15,151 nucleotides of DNA from NCBI GenBank assembly GCA_964614795.1, contig CAZTME010000021.1:1-15151 (forward strand). The letters are read 5' to 3'. The notes beneath the pieces were generated by a model. The model saw nothing but the letters and a program-made list of their open reading frames with translations, did not search any database and was not told where the DNA came from. Position numbers and translations under genes: made by a program. This document shows, piece by piece, positions 1 through 6,485 of this stretch; position 1 is the stretch's first letter; each line of letters begins with the position of its first letter. Origin of the DNA: CAZTME01 sp964614795. GTDB lineage: Bacteria > Patescibacteriota > Microgenomatia > UBA1400 > PJMF01.

Positions 1-163
1 TCCCACCTAATTTCTGTTGGATTTCACTTGGATTGATATCGGTGTTTGAAATTACCGCCACACGATCATGAGTGCGTTCTGGCACTTGATTGAGGACTAA
101 TTTGAGTTCACTAATTGCTAAATCTGGAGCAAAACCCAGATAAAATGCATGAGCAGATACCAT
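1..163 (-). CDS. Probable Trm11-like THUMP/RNA methyltransferase, N-terminal fragment
   Basis: An open frame begins with ATG two bases after the rplU stop and runs off the window edge, giving 54 residues. It starts MVSAHAFYLGFAPDLAISE and ends in QQKLGG at the edge. The pattern YLGxxPxLAxxELxxVL followed by a later QxKLGG resembles, from memory, the N-terminal THUMP-like region of Trm11-type tRNA guanosine N2-methyltransferases of archaea and Patescibacteria. The catalytic Rossmann domain would lie outside the window, so the activity cannot be confirmed. No Shine-Dalgarno sequence precedes the start; the 2-nt spacing suggests co-transcription and possibly translational coupling with rplU. It could be an unrelated hypothetical protein. 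Confidence 0.5.
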   Translation of the reverse strand, partial: MVSAHAFYLGFAPDLAISELKLVLNQVPERTHDRVAVISNTDINPSEIQQKLGG

Positions 164-165
164 AT

Positions 166-483
166 TTACTTAATGCTGATCGATTCAACAGAAACTCGAG
201 TGAGTGCCTGGCGATGACCGCGAGTTTTTCGATAGCGAGATTTGGATTTATACTTAAATACTCTAATTTTTTCACCTTTGAGTTCCTTAATCACTTTCAA
301 CGTGACGCTGGCGCCGGCAACCAAAGGTTGTCCAACTTTGACTTCTTCTCCATTTTTTGTGAGTAAAACATCCGAGATGACAAGAGAATCTTTTCCTTCC
401 GTTTCCAATCGATCAACATCCAGACTATCACCTTCGTGAATAAGGTATTGTTTTCCTTGAATTTGAATTATGGCGTATTTCAT
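166..483 (-). CDS. rplU: Large ribosomal subunit protein bL21
   Basis: A 105-residue protein of normal bL21 length. It begins MKYAIIQIQGKQYLIHEGD, the family's N-terminal strand, and has the basic 23S rRNA-binding tract FKYKSKSRYRKTRGHRQ around residues 76-92, followed by the closing VxSI strand. bL21 binds 23S rRNA in the 50S subunit. The start ATG follows the rodA TAA by one base and has the best Shine-Dalgarno sequence in the window (AAAGGAG), which lies inside the last codons of rodA. In many bacteria rplU is followed by rpmA; here the next frame is a different protein. rplU appears to be the 3' part of an ileS-rodA-rplU unit. Confidence 0.96.
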   Translation of the reverse strand: MKYAIIQIQGKQYLIHEGDSLDVDRLETEGKDSLVISDVLLTKNGEEVKVGQPLVAGASVTLKVIKELKGEKIRVFKYKSKSRYRKTRGHRQALTRVSVESISIK

Positions 484-484
484 A

Positions 485-1582
485 TTACTCCTTTATAGAT
501 ACGTATCCAGAAGGGAGATTATACCACGATAAAGAACTATTGTGGGAGAGAGCTGTGGAAGAGCTGAAAGCAATGCCTAAAGCCCAAGTGAAGGCCAAAA
601 TGGAGCTACCTCCGTAAGACAAAAAGGGTAAAGTTAAACCGGTGATAGGCAGTAAGCCCATATTCATGCCTAGAGAAACAAAAATTTGAAGAAATAAGGC
701 GGTTAAAATTATCGTTGAAAATAAGTATTGTGAAGAAGAAGAATTAAGATTAAAAATATGTTGATAGAAAGTAGCCAACAGTGAGATTAGCAAAATCAAC
801 ACGATGAGTGAGCCAATGAGACCGAATTGCTCGGCAAAAGCCGCAAACCAAAAATCGGTGTTTTTTTCCGGTAAAAAAGCTAAGTTGCTTTGTGAGCCAT
901 TGTTCCAGCCTCGGCCAAAAAGACCGCCGTGGCCAATGGCGATATGAGCTTGCAGGGCATTGTAATGTAGAGCCGATTGATCCAGAGAAGCACCTAAAAA
1001 ATCTGTCACTCTTTCTTTTTGATAAGGATGAAGAAGTAAAAACCAAGAAAATAATAAAATTGAAATTGAAGAAGCTAACAAAATTAAAATAGTTTTTAGC
1101 GAAAAACGACCAAACCAAATCACGGAAAGCAAACTGCTGGCTAGTAAAAGTGTGGTGCTAAAGTTAGGAGAAACAAAAATTAGGGTTAGAATTGGGCCGA
1201 TTAAGAAAAAAATGTATTTCAATCTTTGCCAGTCACCCAATTTAGAGTGTGCAATAACACTTACTCCTAAAGCTAAGACAGGTAAAGCGAATTGCGAGGG
1301 TTGGAGACTAATAAAATAAAGATCGATCCAACGAGCAGTGTTGCGAGTTGTTTCTTGAAGAATGAATGGTATTAGTAAAAGCCCGATAGTTCCAAAATAT
1401 AGCCACCAACGCATGGAGAGCCATTTGTAAAATGGGATTTGCGAAGAAATGATAAATGTGATTAATCCAAGTAAGGCAAAGATAGCTTGTCGCGGCCACA
1501 GCGCCGGCGCTGTGGCCGCTAAAGACAAAACACTTATGCTAAAAAGAGTTAACAATAAAACTAAAATTAGCCACCGATGCAT
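485..1582 (-). CDS. rodA: RodA, SEDS-family peptidoglycan glycosyltransferase (elongation)
   Basis: A 365-residue multi-pass membrane protein of the SEDS family (RodA/FtsW/SpoVE), which polymerises glycan strands from lipid II. Family marks from the ATG: RWIDLYFISLQPSQF at about 84-98, PNFST in the PDLGT position (139-143), HIAIGHGGLFGRGW at 213-226, LPEKNTDFWFAAFAEQFGLIG at 237-257 with the conserved Asp 243, and a C-terminal FLSYGGSS at 320-327. GRGWxxGSQxxLxFLPExxTDF is closer to RodA than to FtsW, and the second SEDS gene upstream better fits FtsW. The start is chosen as ATG at 1582; an in-frame TTG lies one codon upstream, and neither has a good Shine-Dalgarno sequence. Codons 22-31 contain a perfect GC-rich palindrome. 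No MreC/MreD or class B PBP partner is visible. Confidence 0.93.
   Translation of the reverse strand: MHRWLILVLLLTLFSISVLSLAATAPALWPRQAIFALLGLITFIISSQIPFYKWLSMRWWLYFGTIGLLLIPFILQETTRNTARWIDLYFISLQPSQFALPVLALGVSVIAHSKLGDWQRLKYIFFLIGPILTLIFVSPNFSTTLLLASSLLSVIWFGRFSLKTILILLASSISILLFSWFLLLHPYQKERVTDFLGASLDQSALHYNALQAHIAIGHGGLFGRGWNNGSQSNLAFLPEKNTDFWFAAFAEQFGLIGSLIVLILLISLLATFYQHIFNLNSSSSQYLFSTIILTALFLQIFVSLGMNMGLLPITGLTLPFLSYGGSSILAFTWALGIAFSSSTALSHNSSLSWYNLPSGYVSIKE
488..494 (-). promoter_or_regulatory. Strong ribosome binding site for rplU inside rodA end
   Basis: On the minus strand AAAGGAG lies 4 bases before the rplU ATG and forms the codons AAG GAG (plus the preceding A) just before the rodA TAA. 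It is the only near-consensus Shine-Dalgarno sequence seen before a gene here. It fixes the rplU start and suggests that termination on rodA delivers ribosomes to rplU. Confidence 0.8.
1492..1519. repeat. Perfect 28-bp GC-rich palindrome within rodA
   Basis: The left arm GCGGCCACAGCGCC is followed directly by its exact reverse complement. 24 of 28 bases are G or C in an AT-rich gene. It lies about 63 nt after the rodA start and encodes AATAPALWPR near the end of the first membrane segment. In mRNA it could form a very stable hairpin of about 12 pairs with a 4-nt loop. No T-run follows, so it is not a classical terminator. Confidence 0.9.
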
Positions 1583-1618
1583 CAACTTACTTTATCACAC
1601 CGATCTTATCGTACAAGA

Positions 1619-1639
1619 GCAACAAAATAGATTTGTTGC
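1619..1639. other. Short hairpin upstream of rodA
   Basis: Perfect 8-bp arms GCAACAAA and TTTGTTGC are separated by 5 bases, in the ileS-rodA gap. No T-run follows on either strand, so a terminator role is not supported. It may be an mRNA 5' structure or processing site. Confidence 0.5.
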
Positions 1640-1650
1640 AAGTTGAGTTT

Positions 1651-1753
1651 GAATGATCAATCCCAAAATCATCAACTCTCCAGATTATTTGTGCTAAAGC
1701 GATCAATTCCAAGCTCACCAACTCTTCAGCTCATGTGAGCTAAAGCGATCAAA
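1651..1753. repeat. Imperfect tandem repeat, 46-bp period, between ileS and rodA
   Basis: Read on the minus strand, unit 1 (1753-1708) and unit 2 (1707-1662) align without gaps over 46 bases with about 36 matches by eye. They share the exact 14-mer TTGATCGCTTTAGC. A third, degenerate start (ATTGATCA) follows at 1661. Unit 1 overlaps the ileS stop codon. No similar unit was noticed elsewhere in the window. The function is unknown. Confidence 0.75.
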
Positions 1754-4700
1754 TCACAATTTTCAACGTATCTCCCCTACTTAGTTTGACATTGGTTTTA
1801 GCTTCAATTTCAAGTTGTAGATCTTCCGGCCAGGATGGTGCTTCAACTTTGGCAAGTTGAGAGAAATGCAAACCCTCTTTTTTGCGTAATTGCTGAATAC
1901 TGCGTATTAACTCTCGAGCCTCTCCCTCAGCTTTTAGTTGGGGAGTAATTTGAGTATCCAACTCAATAATAATGGCGTTGGATTTATCCATTTTTTCCGG
2001 CCAAACCACATTTTTCACATTTAACTCCTCTTTGAGAACTTGAATTAATTCGGTCTTCAATTCTCTTGATAAGGCAGCCCAGATTTTTTGATCGCTTAAA
2101 CTCATCTGTTTTATTTCCAGGCTTGTGAGAGGCTGACGCACTTTTATGGATGCTGTGGCTCTATTTGCTAATCCGACTTCCACCACTTCTCGTACCAATT
2201 TCATGACTTGTAAAAGCTGAATGTCCGGTTTTTGTTTATTTGTTGGCCAATCTGTCAAATGAATACTGCTTTGATTCGAGACCACTTGATGATAGACAAA
2301 TTCGGCAAAAAACGGTGTAATTGGTGCGGAAACTTTAGCTAAAGTTACCAAGCTCCAGCCAAAAATTTGCGTGGATAAGCCACCGGGGTCGGCTTTCAAT
2401 CTTTCTCGCGATCTTCTTAAGTACCAAGTGGAAAGATCATTAATACAAGAGATTATTTCTCTGCTGGCGGAAACTACATCATATTGATCAAATGCTTTGG
2501 TTGTATTTCTAATTAATAAATTAATTCTGGCAATCAACCATTTATCCATGACGTTTTCAGCCTTGATATCTTCAGAAAGATCAAAGGTTAAAGTCAAATT
2601 GGGTTGAAGCATTTTATAAAACGATAAGCAGTTATACCAAATGACGAAGACTTTTTTTCTTAAATCGGAGACTTCTTTTTCGCTGAAGTTAAGATTCTCG
2701 CCTTTCATCACCGTAGAACTCATTAAATAAAGTCTTAGACTATCAACTCCATATTGATCGATTACCTTCATGGGATCGGGATAATTGTTTTTAGATTTAC
2801 TCATTTTGCTACCATCTTCGGCTAAAATAGTGCCGGTTGTGAGTGTGTGTTCAACCGCTGGCTGGCCAAAAATCCCCACTGACATGACATGCATGGTATA
2901 AAACCAAGCTCGTGTTTGAGCAATATACTCACTCACAAATTGAGCCGGATAAGTTTGTTCAAACAATTTTTTGTTTTCAAAAGGGTAATGTTTTGAAGCA
3001 AAAGGCATGGAGCCGGATTCGACCCAGCAATCAAAAACTTCAGGAATTCTTTTGCCAATAATAGTTTTTTGATCATCCACATAAATTTCAAGAGCGTCTA
3101 AAAATTCTCGGTGTAAGTCCGAAAGTTCATCGACTGCTTTGGGATTAACCGCCCAAGTTCGCAATTCTGCCAAAGAGCCGATTATTCTTCGATAGGTTTT
3201 TTGAGCACCATCTTTTTCAACTTTTGCCTCCCAAATGGGCATGGGTGTGCCCCAATATCGTGAGCGTGATATGTTCCAATCCGGTGCAGTAGCTAGTCCT
3301 TTACCAAAGCGTCCCTCTTTTAAATGTTTCGGATACCAAGACATGCTTTTATTGGCTTTGATTAAGGATATTTTCATTTGTTGAACATCAATAAACCAAG
3401 CGGGCACAGCGTTAAAGTACAAAGGAGTGGCGCAACGATAGCAAAAAGGATAGGAGTGTTTGTATTTTTCGTGCTTAAATAATAAATTTCTTTTCTCAAG
3501 ATCTTCAATAATTGTCAGTTCGGCTTTTTTATAAAATTGGCCAGCTACCAGCTCAACAAAAGGTAGGAATTTTCCTTGATCATCTAATGTTGGTACGAGA
3601 GGCAAATCTTTTTTTTGTGCTAATTTGTAATCGTCTTCACCAAAAAGTGCTGCCGTGTGAACGATGCCAGTGCCATCTTCCAAGCTGACAAAATCCCCAT
3701 CTAAAACAGTCCAACCAGATTGTTTTTCGCTTTGTACATATGGAAAAAGTGGTTCGTATTTCTTATCAATCAATTCGGCTCCGGTTTTTTGCTGAAGGGT
3801 TTTGACCTTTTCTCCTGAGAAGACGACCTCAACACGATTATGAGCCAACCACACCGCTTCTTGATCATTAATGGCCACTAAATCGTATGTTGCTTTTGAC
3901 TGAACAGCCAAAGCCACATTACCAGGCAGCGTCCAGGGAGTAGTCGTCCAGGCCAAAAAATATTCCGTGAACTTAGTTGAGGGTTGAGAAACTTTAAACT
4001 TGATGTAAACAGAGTTGTCTTCCACATCTTGATAGCTATTGTCCATGGCGATTTCAAAGTTAGAAAGCGGTGTTGCGCATCTGGGACAGTAGAGCACGAC
4101 TTTGCGCCCCTCATAAACAAAATTTTTGTCATAGAGTTGTTTAAAGCCCCACCAAACCGATTCCATGTAGTTGTTATCCATGGTTTTGTAATTATGTTCA
4201 AAATCCACCCAGCGACCTAAGCGAGCGATAATTTTTTCCCATTCTTTGTCCAGTCGAAGCACTTCCGCACGGCAAGCAGAGTTAAAGTTATCTATGCCAA
4301 TCTTTTCAATGCCTTTTTTTCCTCCGGAAATGCCCAGTTTTTTTTCAATCATGTTTTCAATAGGTAAGCCATGGCAGTCCCAACCCCACACGCGTTCAAC
4401 GCGATATCCTTTCATTGTCCAGTATCTTGGTATCACATCTTTACTGGTTGAGCCAAGTAAGTGACCGTAATGAGGCATGCCGGTGGCAAATGGTGGACCA
4501 TCATAAAATACGTATTGTTTATCCTGTGGTCGTTGATTAACAGATTGCTCGAAAGCCTTGGTTTTTTGCCAAAAATTAAGCACTTTTAATTCTTGCTCTG
4601 GTAAATTAGGTACTCCGCCGGGAAAAAAATCGACTTTTGAGTTAATTTGATCATCCGTCAAGATATTTTGATCATTGAGATGAGTGTTTGTTGGTTTTTT

Positions 4701-4766
4701 CACTTCTGCAGAAATAATATTTGTTAAGTTTTGATTTTTTTTCTGATTAGATGATAGTGTTTTCAT
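1749..4766 (-). CDS. ileS: Isoleucyl-tRNA synthetase, type 2 (eukaryote/archaeal-like)
   Basis: A 1005-residue class Ia synthetase that charges tRNA-Ile. The HIGH motif is HYGH at 99-102 within YDGPPFATGMPHYGH, and KMSKS is at 654-658. The editing domain shows AWTTTPWTLPGN (272-283) and GTGIVHTAALFGEDDY (365-380). Two CxxC pairs, CPRC (227-230) and CYRC (442-445), and the FATGxPHYGH form mark the type 2 class rather than classical bacterial IleRS (YANGxIHxGH). Family knowledge links type 2 IleRS to low mupirocin sensitivity. The C-terminal part (from about 700) is the anticodon-binding helical region. The first 42 or so residues are a polar, Asn/Gln/Lys-rich extension before the usual start (SKVDF...); no other in-frame Met precedes HYGH, so the start is probable but its Shine-Dalgarno sequence is weak. 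The gene is preceded by a T-box. Confidence 0.96.
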   Translation of the reverse strand: MKTLSSNQKKNQNLTNIISAEVKKPTNTHLNDQNILTDDQINSKVDFFPGGVPNLPEQELKVLNFWQKTKAFEQSVNQRPQDKQYVFYDGPPFATGMPHYGHLLGSTSKDVIPRYWTMKGYRVERVWGWDCHGLPIENMIEKKLGISGGKKGIEKIGIDNFNSACRAEVLRLDKEWEKIIARLGRWVDFEHNYKTMDNNYMESVWWGFKQLYDKNFVYEGRKVVLYCPRCATPLSNFEIAMDNSYQDVEDNSVYIKFKVSQPSTKFTEYFLAWTTTPWTLPGNVALAVQSKATYDLVAINDQEAVWLAHNRVEVVFSGEKVKTLQQKTGAELIDKKYEPLFPYVQSEKQSGWTVLDGDFVSLEDGTGIVHTAALFGEDDYKLAQKKDLPLVPTLDDQGKFLPFVELVAGQFYKKAELTIIEDLEKRNLLFKHEKYKHSYPFCYRCATPLYFNAVPAWFIDVQQMKISLIKANKSMSWYPKHLKEGRFGKGLATAPDWNISRSRYWGTPMPIWEAKVEKDGAQKTYRRIIGSLAELRTWAVNPKAVDELSDLHREFLDALEIYVDDQKTIIGKRIPEVFDCWVESGSMPFASKHYPFENKKLFEQTYPAQFVSEYIAQTRAWFYTMHVMSVGIFGQPAVEHTLTTGTILAEDGSKMSKSKNNYPDPMKVIDQYGVDSLRLYLMSSTVMKGENLNFSEKEVSDLRKKVFVIWYNCLSFYKMLQPNLTLTFDLSEDIKAENVMDKWLIARINLLIRNTTKAFDQYDVVSASREIISCINDLSTWYLRRSRERLKADPGGLSTQIFGWSLVTLAKVSAPITPFFAEFVYHQVVSNQSSIHLTDWPTNKQKPDIQLLQVMKLVREVVEVGLANRATASIKVRQPLTSLEIKQMSLSDQKIWAALSRELKTELIQVLKEELNVKNVVWPEKMDKSNAIIIELDTQITPQLKAEGEARELIRSIQQLRKKEGLHFSQLAKVEAPSWPEDLQLEIEAKTNVKLSRGDTLKIVI

Positions 4767-4788
4767 GATTTTTTCTCAAAATAGCTAC

Positions 4789-4828
4789 AAAAAAACCCAA
4801 CCTGTGTGCAGTAAGCACAGGTCGGGGG
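4789..4828 (-). terminator. Regulated intrinsic terminator of the ileS T-box
   Basis: On the minus strand CCCGACCTGTG pairs with CACAGGTTGGG (11 pairs including one G-U) around a 9-base loop, followed at once by seven T residues. The 5' arm shares the CCCCG segment with the antiterminator, so the two structures exclude each other. Confidence 0.9.
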
Positions 4829-5028
4829 TTCAGGTGGATGAACGGTACCACCCCGATTGGCAAAGTTTCGAACTTTGCCCACTTTTTTGTAGAGAGAATT
4901 AATTCTCTCGTGAAGGTTCTACTTGCAGGTTCAGCTTGACTCTACAGTGCAACGTCTGTTCCCGGGTTCTTCCTTCCGGCGTAGTTTACTTTGAGTAAAC
5001 ATTTGTTGTTGATTAACAACTCATGACG
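4789..5028 (-). promoter_or_regulatory. T-box riboswitch leader of ileS
   Basis: The minus strand carries the T-box core GGGGTGGTACCG. It folds as an antiterminator (4823-4855): helix CGGGG/CCCCG, bulge TGGTACC, helix GTTCA/TGAAC with loop TCCACC. The UGGU of the bulge can pair with the ACCA end of uncharged tRNA-Ile (discriminator A). Upstream are a 9-bp hairpin GGCAAAGTT/AACTTTGCC (4859-4879), an 18-bp palindrome (4892-4909), and a Stem II-like element closed by GAAGG/CCTTC (4972-4976 with 4912-4916) with AGTA and GAA strands resembling an S-turn. A short hairpin with loop AATC (5005-5020) displays an Ile codon ATC. An overlapping terminator follows. Predicted effect: uncharged tRNA-Ile favours read-through into ileS and probably rodA and rplU. 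Confidence 0.9.
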
Positions 5029-5035
5029 CAGGTTA

Positions 5036-5044
5036 AGTATAACA
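5036..5044 (-). promoter_or_regulatory. Candidate extended -10 promoter of the ileS T-box unit
   Basis: TGTTATACT matches an extended -10 (TGn plus TATACT). It lies just after the ftsZ stop and about 8 nt before the first leader hairpin. No good -35 hexamer is seen at 16-18 bp, which is tolerable for extended -10 promoters. It would start transcription near 5028, leaving little room for a long Stem I. Confidence 0.55.
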
Positions 5045-5059
5045 CATTGATGAAAGTTT

Positions 5060-6373
5060 TTACTTCTTTCTTAAAAATGCGGGAATTTCAAATTCGGCAT
5101 CGTAATCGGCACTGGTGGCTTGAGAGGAATCTTCTGGTTCTTCAGTATTATTTTGCGGATTATTGGAACGAGTGTTTTGATTAGAAATAAAACTGGAGGC
5201 CGGCGTGACAAAACTGGGTGTAGTAGTGGGAGAACTGGGTGTTTGTGAAAGTTGGGCCGTAGTCACTGGCTGGGTAAAGCCGGTTGGAGCTCTATCAATC
5301 ACCGGTTGGCGAGGTGGCTCGGGTTGAGTTTGTGGTGATGAATTAATTCCCAAACGTTTATGAGAGTCTCGGCCAAAAGCGCCAAACATACTTTTTCCAG
5401 GAGAATAAAGTTCATCTTTTTCACCAAACCCGGTGGCAATGACACTAATTTTCAACTTATTACCCATGTTTTCGTTAATTGTGGCGCCAAAAATAATGTT
5501 GGCTCCCGGGTCGGAAGCGGCAGAAATAATTGCCGAAGCATCGGAAACTTCGCTCATGGTCATATCAGGACCACCAATAATGTTAAACAAAATGCCCTTG
5601 GCTCCTTCAATGGAAACTTCCAGAAGTGGTGAGGCGATGGCCATTCTGGCAGCCGTGGCGGCACGATTCTCACCGCTTGCTTCACCAATACCCATTAAGG
5701 CCGAGCCGGACTCGGTCATGATAGTTTTAACATCGGCAAAATCGACGTTGATCAAACCGGGAACAGTGATTAAATCCGAAATTCCCTGTACTCCTTGACC
5801 CAAGACATTATCTGCCAGCCTGAATGCATCAAGTAAAGTCATTTTTTTATCCACCACATCCATTAGGCGTTGATTAGGAATGACAATTAATGTGTCCACA
5901 CTATCTTTAAGTTGACTGATGCCTTCTTCGGCTGCTTGCATTCTGCGAATGCCTTCAAAACTAAATGGTTTTGTAACAACGGCAACTGTGAGAGCTCCGG
6001 CTTCTTTGGCAATTTGGGCAATCACTGGAGAAGCACCGGTGCCGGTACCACCACCCATACCCGCGGTGATAAAAACCATATCGGTATCAAAGAGTAAATC
6101 CTTGAGTTTTTCGTATGATTCTTCGGCGGATGCCCGACCCACCTCCGGATCTGCTCCAGAGCCCAAACCACGTGTGTAATTTGAACCGATTTGTAATTTT
6201 GTTTCCGCTTTGGAAGTTAGTAAAGCTTGAGCATCGGTATTAACGGTGATAAATTCGACCCCCTGAATTAAGTTAGACTCAATCATGGAGTTGACGGCAT
6301 TGCCTCCTCCTCCACCTACGCCAATCACTTTAATTTTTGCAAATGTGGTATTACTCGGTTTAACAAGTCCCAT
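5060..6373 (-). CDS. ftsZ: Cell division GTPase FtsZ
   Basis: A 437-residue tubulin homologue that polymerises with GTP into the Z-ring at midcell. The nucleotide-binding start is VIGVGGGGGNAVN (16-28), the tubulin signature GGGTGTG is at 107-113, and the T7 synergy loop NVDFADVK is at 209-216 with catalytic Asp residues 211 and 214. The fold ends near residue 325. A Pro/Thr/Ser/Gln-rich disordered linker (about 335-422) leads to a well conserved C-terminal peptide, EFEIPAFLRKK, the docking site for FtsA and other partners. The start MGLVKPSNTTFAKIKVIGVG fits the family; the Shine-Dalgarno sequence is weak. It follows ftsA after 112 nt with a promoter of its own. Confidence 0.98.
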   Translation of the reverse strand: MGLVKPSNTTFAKIKVIGVGGGGGNAVNSMIESNLIQGVEFITVNTDAQALLTSKAETKLQIGSNYTRGLGSGADPEVGRASAEESYEKLKDLLFDTDMVFITAGMGGGTGTGASPVIAQIAKEAGALTVAVVTKPFSFEGIRRMQAAEEGISQLKDSVDTLIVIPNQRLMDVVDKKMTLLDAFRLADNVLGQGVQGISDLITVPGLINVDFADVKTIMTESGSALMGIGEASGENRAATAARMAIASPLLEVSIEGAKGILFNIIGGPDMTMSEVSDASAIISAASDPGANIIFGATINENMGNKLKISVIATGFGEKDELYSPGKSMFGAFGRDSHKRLGINSSPQTQPEPPRQPVIDRAPTGFTQPVTTAQLSQTPSSPTTTPSFVTPASSFISNQNTRSNNPQNNTEEPEDSSQATSADYDAEFEIPAFLRKK

Positions 6374-6432
6374 AAATTCTCATTTCTTGGCAGGATTTGG
6401 GTTTAATTTGGAAACTGACACAATTGATGCCA

Positions 6433-6461
6433 AGATTACTCTACTTATATCTATCTGTCAA
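6433..6461 (-). promoter_or_regulatory. Candidate sigma70-type promoter of ftsZ
   Basis: The minus strand has a perfect TTGACA (6461-6456), a 17-bp spacer and TAATCT (6438-6433). It sits in the only sizeable gap between ftsA and ftsZ and implies a 5' leader of about 50 nt. The -10 box matches consensus at only three of six positions. Confidence 0.6.
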
Positions 6462-6485
6462 GCTAAAGATTTAATTAATTTATAC

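Noticed and set aside
892..1092. Plus-strand frame opposite rodA
   Set aside because: Low-complexity Lys-rich tail, no ribosome site, lies wholly within the RodA coding region.
1651..1753. Repeat array as a possible CRISPR
   Set aside because: Units are adjacent without unique spacers, only two to three in number and about 78% identical; no cas gene is near.
5360..6179. Several plus-strand open frames opposite ftsZ
   Set aside because: They are mirror frames of a clear, full-length FtsZ and have no domain, promoter or ribosome site of their own.
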